Positions 1 to 9,827 of a DNA stretch of 64,000 bases are shown here, piece after piece. Both the position numbers and the translations under genes were made by a program. Location: positions 1,426,001 to 1,490,000 of the forward strand of contig NZ_RDSM01000001.1 of the NCBI RefSeq assembly GCF_004115155.1. Direction: 5' to 3'. The number at the start of each line of letters is the position of its first letter. Positions within the stretch are counted from its first letter, which is position 1. Below the pieces are notes generated by a model, which did not search any database, was not told the DNA's origin, and saw only the letters and a list, made by a program, of their open reading frames with translations. The DNA is from Granulicella sibirica (GTDB lineage Bacteria; Acidobacteriota; Terriglobia; Terriglobales; Acidobacteriaceae).

Positions 1-475
1 CGAACTTGCTCGCGTTGTAGAATCCCCAGCCGGGCGACCCGATGAGACCGCCGATCGACGAGAGGTTCACGACGTGTCCGGACTTCTGCGCTCGCAGGTA
101 CGGAAGAACAGCACGGGTGAGTCGGATGAGCCCAAAGACGTTCGTCTCGAAGACCGGCATGTATTCGGCTTCGGTTGCCTCTTCGATGGCTCCGGCGAGG
201 CCGTATCCGGCATTGTTGACGAGCACATCCACGCGGCCGAACTTCGTGATCGCACCAACCACCGCATTCTCGATCGAAGCAGCGCTGGTGACGTCGAGCG
301 GAAGCACGAGGGCCGTCTGCGGAAATTCGTCTGCAAGCTCGGCGATCTGTTCCGGCTTCCTCGCCGTCGCGACCACCTTGTCTCCGCGCCGCAGAGCCCG
401 CTCGGCAAGGTCGCGGCCAAAGCCCGTCGAGGACCCCGTGATGAACCAGACGCGTTGGTTCTTCGATTCAGTCAT
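1..475 (-). CDS. SDR family NAD(P)-dependent oxidoreductase (3' part cut by window edge)
   Basis: This is a short-chain dehydrogenase/reductase that starts at the ATG at 475 and runs off the left end of the window. About 158 residues are visible. The N-terminus MTESKNQRVWFITGSSTGFG contains the glycine-rich nucleotide-binding loop TGSSTGFG, followed by the NNAG motif, a VNLSS segment (catalytic Ser region) and the start of YNASK (catalytic Tyr and Lys). The fold therefore looks intact as far as it can be seen. The substrate cannot be deduced. Family members of this subtype are often annotated as oxidoreductases of unknown specificity. It is probably transcribed alone, since the next leftward gene begins more than 70 bp upstream. 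Confidence 0.9.
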   Translation of the reverse strand, partial: MTESKNQRVWFITGSSTGFGRDLAERALRRGDKVVATARKPEQIAELADEFPQTALVLPLDVTSAASIENAVVGAITKFGRVDVLVNNAGYGLAGAIEEATEAEYMPVFETNVFGLIRLTRAVLPYLRAQKSGHVVNLSSIGGLIGSPGWGFYNASKF

Positions 476-548
476 GATTCTTTCGATGCGACAGGGCCGG
501 TTTTCGGTGCGGAACGGAGTACGTAACAAAGGCTGATCGAGTCAACGA

Positions 549-689
549 TCAGTCCTGCTCGTACTCCCAATCATCTTCCGGATCGGGTGGAACGCTATCT
601 TCATATGTGGCCTGGAGCGATGTGTTGCGCTCGCCCGGGGCCGGAGTGTCGGTCAGCTTCTTGACCATCTCTTTCTCACTCGTGACCAT
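549..689 (-). CDS. Small acidic hypothetical protein (46 aa)
   Basis: A short open frame encodes a 46-residue protein beginning MVTSEKEMVKKL and ending in the acidic tail DPEDDWEYEQD. Tandem ATG codons lie at 692 and 689. An AGGAG lies directly upstream, and its spacing (6-7 bases) favours the second ATG. I do not recognise a family. The frame lies just downstream of the transketolase gene on the same strand (74 bp gap) and could be co-transcribed with it. The good ribosome-binding site and the lack of a competing gene on the other strand support it, but the short length keeps confidence moderate. Confidence 0.5.
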   Translation of the reverse strand: MVTSEKEMVKKLTDTPAPGERNTSLQATYEDSVPPDPEDDWEYEQD

Positions 690-762
690 CATGTCTCCTG
701 CGATGTTGCGGGAGGACGGCCCGTCCAGCCTAAGTGCCGGACCGCCCTCCCCGTTGTGTCGC

Positions 763-2757
763 CTACTTCTTGACCAGGCCCTTCGCCACCTCGACCACAT
801 GCGCGGCCGAGATGCCCAGCTTGTCCTGCACCAGCGGAGCCGGAGCCGACGCACCAAACCGGTCGAGGCCGATTACCGCGCCATGACGCCCGATGTACTT
901 GTACCAGCCCATGGTCGCGCCCGCTTCGAGTGCGATCTTCGGCACGTCGTGCGGGAACAGGGAGCTGATGTACTCCTCACCGGCTTCTTCGAGCAGTTTG
1001 AAGCTGGGCATTGAGATGACGGTCGCCAGGATACCGGCTTCCTTCAGCTCCAGCGCCGCCTTCATGATCATCGCCACTTCAGAGCCAGCCGCGACCAGGA
1101 TGACGTCCTTGCCGAACGACTCAAGCACATAAGCGCCCTTGCGGGTTCCTTCGAGCACTTTGTACTTCACCGCGTCGAGCACAGGGAGATCCTGCCGCGA
1201 GAGTGCCATGAAGCTCGCCGACTTGCGCTCAAGCGCAAGCTGCCAGCAAGCAGCGGTCTCGTTCGCATCCGCCGGTCGGAAGTCGGTGAGCTGCGGAATG
1301 GCGCGGAGGCTCATCAACTGTTCGATCGGCTGGTGCGTCGGTCCGTCTTCGCCGAGGCCGATGGTGTCGTGCGTGAAGATGTACAGCGAGTGGCAGCTCA
1401 TCAGGCCGCCCATGCGCAGCGCCGAACGGCAGTAGTCGGAGAAGGTGAAAAAGGTTGAGCCGAAGGGGATCAACCCGCCATGCGCCGCAATCCCGTTCAC
1501 CGCAGCCATCATGCCGAACTCACGCACGCCCCAGAACACATTCTTCCCCTTCGGGTCGACGTGGAAGCTGGGGGAATCCTTGAAGATGGTCTTCGTCGAC
1601 GAGGTAAGATCAGCCGCGCCGCCGAACAACTCCGGAACCGCCTTTTCGATAGCGTTCATGACCACCTGCCCAGCGTTGCGAGTCGCAACTGGCTTGTCCG
1701 GCGGGAAGACGGGAATTGCTTTCTCCCAGCCTTCGGTCATCTTCGATGAGAAACAGCGTTCGTACTGCGAGCCAAGCTCCGGGTAGGCCTTCTTGAACGC
1801 TTCGAACTTCTCCTGCCACTCAGCCTGGGCCTTGGCGCCCTTGGTTTTGGCCTCGCCCCAGTGCTTCGCAGCCTCTTCCGGAACATAGAAGGCCTTGTCC
1901 TCAGGGAAGCCGAGGTTCTTCTTGGTGGCCTTCGTCGCTTCCGGTCCGAGCGCTTCGCCGTGAACTTTGTTCGTGCCCGCCTTGGGGCTGCCGTAGCCGA
2001 TCACCGTGCGAACCCGGATCAGCGAGGGCTTCGTCGTCTCGGCCTTGGCCGCGAGGATGGCCTTCTCGATGCCTTCGAGGTCGTTGCCGTCATGCACCAT
2101 CTGCACATGCCAGCCGTAGGAGTGGAAGCGCTCGGTGACATCCTCGGTGTAGCTCAGCTCGGTAGGTCCATCGAGCGAGATCAGGTTGTCGTCGTACAGC
2201 AGGATGAGCTTGCCCAGGCCGAGGGTTCCAGCGAGCGAACAGCTCTCGTGCGAGATGCCTTCCATTAGGCAGCCATCGCCGCAGAGCACGTAGGTGTAAT
2301 GGTCGACCGGCGTGTGGTTCTCGTGGTTGTAGATCGCCGCAGTATGCTTCTCGGCGATGGCGAGGCCAACAGCCATCGCGATTCCCTGCCCGAGAGGACC
2401 GGTGGTGACCTCGACGCCCGGCGTCTCGCCATATTCCGGGTGTCCCGGGGTGTGCGAACCCCACTGGCGGAACTTCGCAAGCTGCTCGATCGGCAGGTTA
2501 TAACCCGCGAGGTGTAGTACTCCATAGAGAAGCGCGGAGGCGTGGCCGTTCGAAAGAACGAACCGGTCGCGATCGGACCAAAGCGGATCCAGCGGGTTGT
2601 ACTTCATCAGCTTGTGGTAGAGCAGATAGGCGATGGGCGCGCAGCCGAGGGGGGCGCCAGGATGACCGGACTTCGCCGATTCTACGGCGTCGACGGCGAG
2701 AAATCGGAGGGTGTTGATCGCTACCTGTTCAAGTTCCAGTACGCTCGTGTCGCTCAT
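763..2757 (-). CDS. tkt: Transketolase
   Basis: This is transketolase (664 aa), the thiamine-diphosphate enzyme that moves two-carbon ketol units in the non-oxidative pentose phosphate pathway. Family landmarks are present: the GHPGAPLG segment near residue 31, the thiamine-diphosphate/Mg motif GDGCLMEG at about 160-167, and the REFGM segment of the pyrimidine-binding domain with its catalytic Glu. The length is normal for a bacterial transketolase. The ATG at 2757 has a GAGGATC ribosome-binding site about five bases upstream. No other pentose phosphate genes are adjacent. The gene is complete and nothing in it looks abnormal. Confidence 0.97.
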   Translation of the reverse strand: MSDTSVLELEQVAINTLRFLAVDAVESAKSGHPGAPLGCAPIAYLLYHKLMKYNPLDPLWSDRDRFVLSNGHASALLYGVLHLAGYNLPIEQLAKFRQWGSHTPGHPEYGETPGVEVTTGPLGQGIAMAVGLAIAEKHTAAIYNHENHTPVDHYTYVLCGDGCLMEGISHESCSLAGTLGLGKLILLYDDNLISLDGPTELSYTEDVTERFHSYGWHVQMVHDGNDLEGIEKAILAAKAETTKPSLIRVRTVIGYGSPKAGTNKVHGEALGPEATKATKKNLGFPEDKAFYVPEEAAKHWGEAKTKGAKAQAEWQEKFEAFKKAYPELGSQYERCFSSKMTEGWEKAIPVFPPDKPVATRNAGQVVMNAIEKAVPELFGGAADLTSSTKTIFKDSPSFHVDPKGKNVFWGVREFGMMAAVNGIAAHGGLIPFGSTFFTFSDYCRSALRMGGLMSCHSLYIFTHDTIGLGEDGPTHQPIEQLMSLRAIPQLTDFRPADANETAACWQLALERKSASFMALSRQDLPVLDAVKYKVLEGTRKGAYVLESFGKDVILVAAGSEVAMIMKAALELKEAGILATVISMPSFKLLEEAGEEYISSLFPHDVPKIALEAGATMGWYKYIGRHGAVIGLDRFGASAPAPLVQDKLGISAAHVVEVAKGLVKK

Positions 2758-3021
2758 TTGATCCTCTAATCCTTCTGATCGTGACGTTGTCTTCTCTTAC
2801 GTTGCTTTCGTTCTCTTCAGTTTGCCTGATCCCGCTTCACTCGATCTCGGAACAGCCGTGACGAACGTTGACCCAATGCGCCATCTCTTCGGAGCTCTTG
2901 CGGGAGGGCCTTTCCTTCCGCGCGTCACAACAGTGTACAAGCGGTCACCGCGAATGCGATTGTCGATGCCTGACCGATTCCATGGGCCTATGAAGAAATT
3001 TCGATAAATCGGAGCCCGGTA

Positions 3022-5589
3022 TCAGGTCTTCTTCCTAGATCGCTTCGCCGCGGGCTTTGGCGTCGAAGCGGTTTCGGACGCGTCTTCCACGACATCCACC
3101 GCTGCGTCTTCGCTTTCGATCTCGGCCGGTGCGCTTACCGGGGCCGGGGCTGGGACGTTAGGGGTAACGATGGCCACGTCGTAGTTGCGGCCGACCCAGC
3201 GACCCTGCTCCGGATATTCCAGTGAGAACGAGATGGTAACGCCAACCTGGTCGATTCCGGTAGGAATATCTGCCTGGAAAAAATTCGCGCTGATCCTGGT
3301 CGAATCGAGGCTCTGGGTATTGCCCCAGTTGTCGATCGTCCAGACCAGCCGGAACTTCTCGTGATCGCTGATGCGCAGCGTCTGTCCAGCCGGAACGGTA
3401 GACACAATGCGCGTGGTGCGGAAAATCTCCGTGTTGTTGGAGAACGTCCGGTCCGCGGGAGCCTTGGCGTAGCGCTCCTCGACGACGGAGATCGTGTCGA
3501 ACACCTTACCGTCCGCGACCGACCGCAGGAGCTTCAGGTATTCGGCGTGCGCCCAGACCAGGGGCTGCGCGGAACCGGCCGAGAAACCGAGGAACATGCC
3601 TTCTTCTGGCATATCGGCGTGATCCCATACCTGCTCCGGCATCATGCCGCCGATCGAGGAGAACTTTTCGTAGGCCGTGATGAACGGCTTCACATCATGG
3701 CCGGCAGCAAGCTCGTAGTGGGCGCGTTCGCCGCCAAGCAGGGGCCACGCGCGTCCCTGTCCCCAGCCGCCGTACGGGCCGCCGTCTTTGCGCTGGCCGT
3801 AGCCGTCGTGGTTGTAGCGGCGCCAGCAGTCGCCGTTGGGCGTCTCGATCTTCAGGGTATGGTCGATCACCTTCAGCGAATCGACCATCAGCGGATCGTC
3901 CGCCCGGCGAATCCCATAACGGACCAGTTCGAGGAAGCCAGCGTCGACGACTTCACGGGCTTCGAAGGTGTTCTTCTCGCCTGGGCCGCGATTCGCGATG
4001 ACCAATGAGCCCACAGGAATCGTGTCGTTGTGGAACGGCTCCCCAGGAGCCGGAGGCGTGATGCGGACATAGTGCCGTTTGATGTCCGGGTGCAGAATAC
4101 CCTCGGTAGTCGTCGTCCACTCGTCGAGATGCGCTTCCAGCCAGTCGGCATACCCCTCGAAGGCGTTGGCGGTATCCGCCTTTCCGCCAGCCCGTGCGAG
4201 GTCCGCGGCGCAAACCAGACCCGAGATCACAGCAGCCAGGGTGGACGGCGAGTATCCCGAGTTCTCCTCCCAGCGCTCCTGTTGCGTCACCGGGGCGTAC
4301 TTGCACAGGAACGCAGCCGCAGCTTCCACAAATGGCAGCACGTCGAAGTTTCCGAGGCCATCGACCTTCCAGAGACGCCATGCCAGGATGATCGGAAAGG
4401 CCACTTCGTCGAGCTGTATTCCCGACCAGTAGGCCGTTCCGTCTATCCAGAAATTCTGCGCGAAGCCGCCGTTTGCCTGTTGCGTGCAGGCCAGATAGAC
4501 GAGCGCGCGGCGAGCCGTATCGATGCGTCCGCACGCCAGGAGCGAGGTTGCCGACTGCACCATGTCGCGCGTCCACACCAGGTGGTATCCGCCAAGATCG
4601 TCGTCCGACTTTGAGGCTCCCCACGGAACCGAGGCCGAGGCGATGAACGCCCCGGAGTACGTCTTGTCCTCATGAGTCAGCACGATATCGTGGCTGATGC
4701 GCATAAGCCTTCCACCGTCGGTCGAGTACGCGCCCAGGCGCGCCGGCGAAGCAGCCCGGTGCCACTGTTCAATGAAGCGCTTTGAGTGCAGCTCGTAGGG
4801 CGTCGAAAGCGTCTGCATCATTCCGGCGAGAGCGGCATGGTGGCCATCTCCGAAGGCGATCGCGATCGTGAAATGAGGCGTGTGCCCGCAGTTGATCTCG
4901 CCCATCACGGCCAGGTTGCCGTTTAGCGCCTGCCCGAACTCCCAGGCCATCTTCCCGTTCCGATTCAGATCCTGATAACCGTCGCTCGACCCCACGTACC
5001 CGCACGACGACCGGCTGAAGCCGCAATCCGCGCCCATCGCCAGCGAGACGTTATTCTTCCACGCTACGATGCATCGCTGGCCCGCCACGCGGATGGACCG
5101 CGCCGAGTTCCCTGCTCCGCCTCCGTCGAGATGCGGCGCCAAAAGTGCATAGCACTTCAGCTTCGCCAACACTTCCGGCTTGGCTTCGATCTTCACGTTC
5201 ATCAGGACAACCGGGTGATGCGGGTCCGAAATGAACTCCTTCGTAACTTTGTACAGGCCACCCGCGGCATGCCCCGTCACTCGCACCGCTGGCGCGTCCG
5301 GGTCGATGTAGCTGAAGTCGTACATGAAATCGCGTTTTTCTTCGTGGACGAAGGTCTCGCCATCCGTGAACAGCAGTTCCATGTCGCGTGTCTGCGGGCG
5401 ATCGATGGTGGGATAGTACATCTCGTTCAAGGTTCCGTGCGAGAGGGTGAACCACACCCGGCTGGACGCCGCATACGCCGTCGCTACAGCGTCTTTCCGG
5501 CTGGACGTCCAGCGCGGCTCAAGGCCCGGACCTCCGAAGGCATGTCCTTGATCGTTGAGCCAATGGTACGCAGATTCGAGGTCGCTCAT
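3022..5589 (-). CDS. Glycoside hydrolase family 15 (glucoamylase/glucodextranase-like)
   Basis: This 855-residue protein looks like a glucan 1,4-alpha-glucosidase of family GH15. The N-terminal half (about 1-270) resembles the beta-sandwich domain of bacterial glucoamylases and glucodextranases (motif [19 protein letters not shown]). The C-terminal half is an alpha/alpha-barrel with [10 protein letters not shown], a glutamate-bearing [14 protein letters not shown] segment, and the signature [18 protein letters not shown]. The last 50 residues form a Pro/Ala/Lys-rich tail. No signal peptide is evident, which suggests a cytoplasmic enzyme acting on glycogen or maltodextrins. It is probably a single-gene unit, separated by about 230-260 bp on each side. 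The exact substrate is unknown. Confidence 0.9.
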   Translation of the reverse strand: MSDLESAYHWLNDQGHAFGGPGLEPRWTSSRKDAVATAYAASSRVWFTLSHGTLNEMYYPTIDRPQTRDMELLFTDGETFVHEEKRDFMYDFSYIDPDAPAVRVTGHAAGGLYKVTKEFISDPHHPVVLMNVKIEAKPEVLAKLKCYALLAPHLDGGGAGNSARSIRVAGQRCIVAWKNNVSLAMGADCGFSRSSCGYVGSSDGYQDLNRNGKMAWEFGQALNGNLAVMGEINCGHTPHFTIAIAFGDGHHAALAGMMQTLSTPYELHSKRFIEQWHRAASPARLGAYSTDGGRLMRISHDIVLTHEDKTYSGAFIASASVPWGASKSDDDLGGYHLVWTRDMVQSATSLLACGRIDTARRALVYLACTQQANGGFAQNFWIDGTAYWSGIQLDEVAFPIILAWRLWKVDGLGNFDVLPFVEAAAAFLCKYAPVTQQERWEENSGYSPSTLAAVISGLVCAADLARAGGKADTANAFEGYADWLEAHLDEWTTTTEGILHPDIKRHYVRITPPAPGEPFHNDTIPVGSLVIANRGPGEKNTFEAREVVDAGFLELVRYGIRRADDPLMVDSLKVIDHTLKIETPNGDCWRRYNHDGYGQRKDGGPYGGWGQGRAWPLLGGERAHYELAAGHDVKPFITAYEKFSSIGGMMPEQVWDHADMPEEGMFLGFSAGSAQPLVWAHAEYLKLLRSVADGKVFDTISVVEERYAKAPADRTFSNNTEIFRTTRIVSTVPAGQTLRISDHEKFRLVWTIDNWGNTQSLDSTRISANFFQADIPTGIDQVGVTISFSLEYPEQGRWVGRNYDVAIVTPNVPAPAPVSAPAEIESEDAAVDVVEDASETASTPKPAAKRSRKKT

Positions 5590-5816
5590 TTGGAATCATT
5601 AGAACGCAAAACCCGGCTGCGTGGGAGCCGCCATGTGCTATTTGCGGACAAATGTTGCGCCTGGGATATGATGCTGAGGCTGGATCAACTTGGGCGGTTT
5701 TCGCCCTTGGCTACATGCTGCATCGCGGCGCACGGAGATGGCATCGAAGTAAGCGTGACCGCCCGGCGAACCGCGACCCGGGCCCCTACCGTTTCACGAT
5801 ACGAGGAGAACGCGAC

Positions 5817-6428
5817 ATGGCTTTTGAACTTCCCCCCCTGCCTTACGCTTACGACGCTCTTGAGCCCTACATCGACGAAGCAACGATGAAGCTTCACCAC
5901 GACAAGCACCACCAGACCTACGTCACCAACCTGAACGGTGCCATCGAGAAACATCCCGAGCTCGGCTCCAAGTCGCCCGAAGAGCTCATCAAGGATCTCG
6001 CCTCGATCCCCGAGGACGTGCGTCCAGTCGTGAAGAACAACGGCGGCGGCCACGTCAACCACACCATGTTCTGGCAGATTATGAAGCCAGGCGGCGGCGG
6101 CACTCCGACCGGCGAGATCGCCGACCAGATCAACGCCGACTTCGGCGACTTCGAGACCTTCAAAAAGACCTTCAACGAAACCACCGCAAAGCAGTTCGGC
6201 TCCGGCTGGGGATGGCTCGTGTTCGATGGCGGCAAGCTCAAGATCGTCACCACACCGAACCAGGACAACCCGATCTCGACCGGGCTGTTCCCCATCCTCG
6301 GCAACGACGTCTGGGAGCACGCCTACTACCTCAAGTACCAGAACAAGCGCCCGGACTACCTCGCCGCCTGGTGGAGCACCGTCAACTGGGAAGAGGTCAA
6401 CAAGCGCTTCGCTACCGCCAAGAAGTAA
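5817..6428 (+). CDS. sodA: Superoxide dismutase, Mn-type of the Fe/Mn family
   Basis: This 203-residue enzyme disproportionates superoxide. The four metal ligands are visible: His27 (KLHHDKHH), His82 (VNHTMFW), Asp164 and His168 (DVWEHAY). The second-sphere glutamine comes from the C-terminal half (PNQDNP, near residue 148). The N-terminal position usually glutamine in Fe enzymes is glycine (NNGGGH). Both features are typical of manganese enzymes, although metal use cannot be proven from sequence. An upstream in-frame extension exists, but the ATG at 5817 is preceded by GAGGAG and begins with the canonical [17 protein letters not shown], so this start is chosen. No signal peptide is present. 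Confidence 0.96.
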   Translation: MAFELPPLPYAYDALEPYIDEATMKLHHDKHHQTYVTNLNGAIEKHPELGSKSPEELIKDLASIPEDVRPVVKNNGGGHVNHTMFWQIMKPGGGGTPTGEIADQINADFGDFETFKKTFNETTAKQFGSGWGWLVFDGGKLKIVTTPNQDNPISTGLFPILGNDVWEHAYYLKYQNKRPDYLAAWWSTVNWEEVNKRFATAKK

Positions 6429-6441
6429 GCATTCAGCAAGA

Positions 6442-6469
6442 AAGGGCCACCCTGGATGGGGTGGCCCTT
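6442..6469 (+). terminator. Intrinsic, probably bidirectional terminator
   Basis: A perfect 11-bp stem (AAGGGCCACCC / GGGTGGCCCTT) encloses a six-base loop between the convergent sodA and typA genes. Pyrimidine-rich flanks lie on both sides, so it could end transcripts in either direction. Confidence 0.8.
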
Positions 6470-6493
6470 CTGCTTTGGTGCAACGCCGAAAGC

Positions 6494-8326
6494 TTATTCG
6501 CCCGAGCTGCTCTGGCTCCGCTTGGGGCGCCGATTTGCCTGGAGAACCTTCTTGCGCATCCGCAGGCTCTTCGGCGTGATCTCCACAAGTTCGTCCTCGG
6601 CAATAAATTCGATCGACTGCTCGAGCGTCAACTGCTTGAACGGAACGAGGCGCACCGCGTCATCCGAGCCCGACGCACGCATGTTCGTCAGCTTCTTCTC
6701 GCGAACCGCATTGACATCGAGATCGTTGTCGCGCGAGTGCTCGCCCACAAGCATCCCTTCGTAGACTTCAACGCCATCCCCAAGGAACAGCACGCCGCGT
6801 TCCTGGATCATGTCCAGCGCGTACATCGTGGTCGTTCCCTGGCGATCCGAGATCAGCGCGCCCGACGGCCTCTGCGGAATATCGCCCTGGTACGGAATGT
6901 AGTCGCCCGAGATCGAGTTCATGACGATCGTTCCACGCGTCTCGGTCAGCATCTCGTTGCGCAGACCGATCAGGCCGCGCGAAGGCACCTTGAACTCCAT
7001 GCGGACGCGTCCCGAGCCGTGATTGGCCATCTTGACCATCTCGCCTTTTCTCGGTCCAAGCCGCTCGATCACCGTTCCGACGAAGTTCTCGGGAATATCG
7101 ATCGTCAGGATTTCCGAAGGCTCCATCAGCTCCCCGTCGATGCGCTTGGTCACGATCTGCGGACGCGAGACCATGATCTCGAACCCTTCGCGACGCATCA
7201 TCTCCATCAGCACCGAGAGCTGCAGCTCGCCACGCCCAAGCACCTTGAAGGTCTCCGGAGAGCCGGTGTCTTCAACGCGGATGCTGACGTTGGTCAGAAG
7301 CTCGCGGTCGAGACGCTCCTTGATGTTGCGGCTGGTGACGAACTTCCCTTCGCGACCCGCGAACGGCGAGTTGTTCACCGAGAAGTTGATCGCAATCGTC
7401 GGCTCGTCGATTTTGATCAGCGGCAGCGGCTCAGGATTCTCGATCGAGCAGAATGTCTCGCCGATTGTGATCCCCGGAACTCCGGCAATCGCGACGATAT
7501 CTCCAAGCACCGTCTCCGTCGTATCCGTCCGCTTCAGCCCGTCGAAGCTGAACAGCTTCGTGATCTTCACGTTCTGCATCGTACCGTCGGTTTTCGAAAC
7601 CGCGACTTCCTGGCCGGTCTTAAGGGTACCGTTGAACACGCGTCCGATCGCGAGTCGGCCAAGATAATCCGAGTAATCGAGGTTCGTCACGAGAATCTGC
7701 AGCGTGCCGTCCGGATCGCCCGTCGCCGCCGGAATGGTCTTCACGATGAGATCAAACAGAGGCTGAAGATCAGTCCCGGGCGTCGCAAGATCCATCGTCG
7801 CGGTTCCGGCCTTGCCGTTCGTGTAGATGATCGGGAACTCAAGCACGCTCTCATCGGCGTCGAGATCGATGAACAGGTCATAGACCTCGTTCACCACTTC
7901 CTGCGGGCGCGCATCAGGACGATCGATCTTGTTAATGACAAGAATCGGAGTCAGCTTCGCTTCGAGAGCCTTCGACAGCACGTAGCGCGTCTGTGGCAAA
8001 GGACCTTCCGAAGCGTCGACCAGCAGCACAACGCCGTCGACCATCTTCAACGCACGCTCAACCTCACCGCCGAAGTCGGCGTGGCCCGGAGTGTCGACGA
8101 TGTTGATCTTCGCGTCCTTATAGTGGATCGCGGTGTTCTTGGCGAGAATCGTGATCCCGCGCTCTTTTTCCAGGTCGTTCGAGTCCATGACACGGTCGGT
8201 CACCGCCTCATTCGTGCGGAAGGTGCCGGACTGACGAAGCATCGCATCGACCAGCGTGGTCTTGCCGTGGTCAACGTGGGCGATAATGGCGATGTTGAAG
8301 ATAGGGGCGATCGTGGGATTGCTCAC
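6494..8326 (-). CDS. typA: Ribosome-associated GTPase TypA/BipA
   Basis: TypA/BipA (610 aa) is a translational GTPase that binds the ribosome and affects assembly and stress adaptation. The P-loop AHVDHGKT is at 16-23, followed by the switch segment [20 protein letters not shown] and the NKID base-recognition motif. The C-terminal EF-G-like domains follow, with PGTDLQP and the conserved [13 protein letters not shown] segment. The initiation codon is GTG at 8326, with AAGGA somewhat far upstream (about 12 bases). Its length agrees with the family. It sits convergent with sodA and downstream of the VWFA gene. Confidence 0.97.
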   Translation of the reverse strand: MSNPTIAPIFNIAIIAHVDHGKTTLVDAMLRQSGTFRTNEAVTDRVMDSNDLEKERGITILAKNTAIHYKDAKINIVDTPGHADFGGEVERALKMVDGVVLLVDASEGPLPQTRYVLSKALEAKLTPILVINKIDRPDARPQEVVNEVYDLFIDLDADESVLEFPIIYTNGKAGTATMDLATPGTDLQPLFDLIVKTIPAATGDPDGTLQILVTNLDYSDYLGRLAIGRVFNGTLKTGQEVAVSKTDGTMQNVKITKLFSFDGLKRTDTTETVLGDIVAIAGVPGITIGETFCSIENPEPLPLIKIDEPTIAINFSVNNSPFAGREGKFVTSRNIKERLDRELLTNVSIRVEDTGSPETFKVLGRGELQLSVLMEMMRREGFEIMVSRPQIVTKRIDGELMEPSEILTIDIPENFVGTVIERLGPRKGEMVKMANHGSGRVRMEFKVPSRGLIGLRNEMLTETRGTIVMNSISGDYIPYQGDIPQRPSGALISDRQGTTTMYALDMIQERGVLFLGDGVEVYEGMLVGEHSRDNDLDVNAVREKKLTNMRASGSDDAVRLVPFKQLTLEQSIEFIAEDELVEITPKSLRMRKKVLQANRRPKRSQSSSGE

Positions 8327-8445
8327 TGCGGATGTGTGTCCTTTGGGTGGGCGCTAGGAGAAAAAATGCGCGTCGACTCCTAGTTTAGCAGGGCGACCCC
8401 ATCGCCTTCCGTGAAAACACGCCACATCGCCCGATGCGGCCCTCA

Positions 8446-9381
8446 TCAGTGCTCCAGAGCGTAGTACCCGGACCGGATCACCACGCGGTCCACTCGGTCC
8501 GACCCCATCCACTCGATCCGGTGAAACGTCCCATCCCACTTCAACTCCGTGGGCCGGTAGACGATCCTATATTGATTACGAAGATCTGCCTCGATCATTT
8601 CCAAATCCTCATCGACTTCGGCCTCCGAAGCGTCACTGAAAAACACCCGCCCACCCGTCTCCGCTGCAAGTTCGGCCAGCGTTGCCGGCCCGGTCGAACT
8701 GGTCTTCGGCTTGGCGTGGAAGGCGTAAATTGCGGTATTCGCCTTCTGGCAGGTACCCACCACCTGCTTCAGCGTCGCGAAGCTCGCCGTATCCTCTCCA
8801 TCGGAGAACAGCAGGATGAAGTTCTCGCTGCCGTCATGTTCGAGCGAACCAATCTCAATGCGACAGATATGCTCCAGCGTATCGAATAGCGCCGTACCGC
8901 CTCGGGGGTTGACCCCACCCATGGCCCGCTGTTTGACCCCTGCGGCGAGCAAGCTTGCATCACTCGTCCACGGCTGAACGATCTCCGCCTGGTAGCCGAA
9001 GTCCATCACAAGCGCTCGGTCTGTCTTCTGTCTGAGCACACGCTGCGCGTACCTCGTGGAGATCGCCCGATCAGTCGCAAGCTCCCCAAGCATTGATCCA
9101 CTTGTGTCCATCAGGATCGCCGCGCGAATTGGAAAGTCCTTCAGATACTGGAAACGAAGAATCCTCCGAGGGGGCTTGCCGTTATCCAGAAGCCGGACCT
9201 CATCCAGCTTCAGATCATTGATGGGCAGACCTTGGGAATCAGCCACGTGAAACGTTACGCTCACCTCATCGACAGCGACCTTGAGCCGGTAACTCCCTGC
9301 AGCGCGATCCGGTTGATTCGGAACCTGTGCGCAGAGGCACCGAAGAGGAATGAGCGAGAGAAGCAAGGTCCGCCAGATCAC
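8446..9381 (-). CDS. Secreted VWFA-domain protein
   Basis: This 311-residue protein has a hydrophobic N-terminal export signal (about 1-19, ending at the Cys-Ala region) and a von Willebrand factor type A domain. The metal-binding MIDAS motif DTSGS is at 92-96, and further elements are GGTALFDTL and LLFSDGEDTAS. VWFA proteins of this architecture are numerous in acidobacterial genomes, usually with unknown roles in adhesion or envelope interactions. It is transcribed divergently from the PadR gene, so their promoters share a region of roughly 80 bp. The name VWFA-related protein is as far as the sequence allows. Confidence 0.88.
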   Translation of the reverse strand: MIWRTLLLSLIPLRCLCAQVPNQPDRAAGSYRLKVAVDEVSVTFHVADSQGLPINDLKLDEVRLLDNGKPPRRILRFQYLKDFPIRAAILMDTSGSMLGELATDRAISTRYAQRVLRQKTDRALVMDFGYQAEIVQPWTSDASLLAAGVKQRAMGGVNPRGGTALFDTLEHICRIEIGSLEHDGSENFILLFSDGEDTASFATLKQVVGTCQKANTAIYAFHAKPKTSSTGPATLAELAAETGGRVFFSDASEAEVDEDLEMIEADLRNQYRIVYRPTELKWDGTFHRIEWMGSDRVDRVVIRSGYYALEH

Positions 9382-9416
9382 ACTCCCACTCTAAATCTGC
9401 CGCGAATAAGAGTTAC

Positions 9417-9445
9417 TTGACGCCACATCCTGTACGCCATACAGT
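9417..9445 (+). promoter_or_regulatory. Sigma70-type promoter of the padR operon with possible PadR operator
   Basis: TTGACG at 9417-9422 and TACAGT at 9440-9445 are separated by 17 bases, close to the housekeeping consensus. The interrupted palindrome TGTA-N5-TACA (9431-9443) overlaps the -10 box. It is a plausible autoregulatory site for the PadR protein, whose usual operators are short inverted repeats. The assignment is by pattern only. Confidence 0.6.
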
Positions 9446-9459
9446 GTGTTCAGCACAGT

Positions 9460-9825
9460 ATGACTTCAGCCCTCCAACCCGACCTCTTCGACTCCCTCAA
9501 GCTCGAACTCAGGCGTGGCTGCCTCATCCTTGCCGTGCTCGCGCAACTCAAGCAGGAGCACTACGGCTACACCCTCCGCAAGGCTCTCGCCGACGAAGGA
9601 CTCGCCATCGAGGAAAGCACCCTCTACCCACTGCTCCGCAGGCTCGAAACCCAGGGCCTCCTCACCAGCGAGTGGCGCGAAGAAGAAAAACGAAATAAGC
9701 GCTTCTACCGCCTCTCCCCCGCCGGCGAAACCATCCTGACCGATCTTCTTGCCGAGTGGAACGGAATCAACCGGGCCCTGCACGGAATCCTGAACCGCAC
9801 ATCCCACACCCAAAAAGTGAGCTAA
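9460..9825 (+). CDS. PadR family transcriptional regulator
   Basis: This 121-residue protein is a winged-helix repressor of the PadR family. The segment RGCLILAVLAQLKQEHYGYTL followed by ESTLYPLLRRLETQGLL is diagnostic for the DNA-binding domain, and the usual short C-terminal dimerization helix follows. The next gene starts two bases after the stop codon and encodes a membrane protein with an N-terminal HAAS-like helical domain. PadR/HAAS pairs are recurrent, and the membrane partner is thought to transmit a signal to the regulator. Its own promoter contains a palindrome that may be its operator. Confidence 0.93.
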   Translation: MTSALQPDLFDSLKLELRRGCLILAVLAQLKQEHYGYTLRKALADEGLAIEESTLYPLLRRLETQGLLTSEWREEEKRNKRFYRLSPAGETILTDLLAEWNGINRALHGILNRTSHTQKVS

Positions 9826-9827
9826 CC

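Noticed and set aside
6212..8383. A 723-codon open frame opposite typA
   Set aside because: It mirrors the typA gene in antisense. TypA has full family motifs, while the frame shows only His/Arg-rich composition typical of GC-rich shadows.
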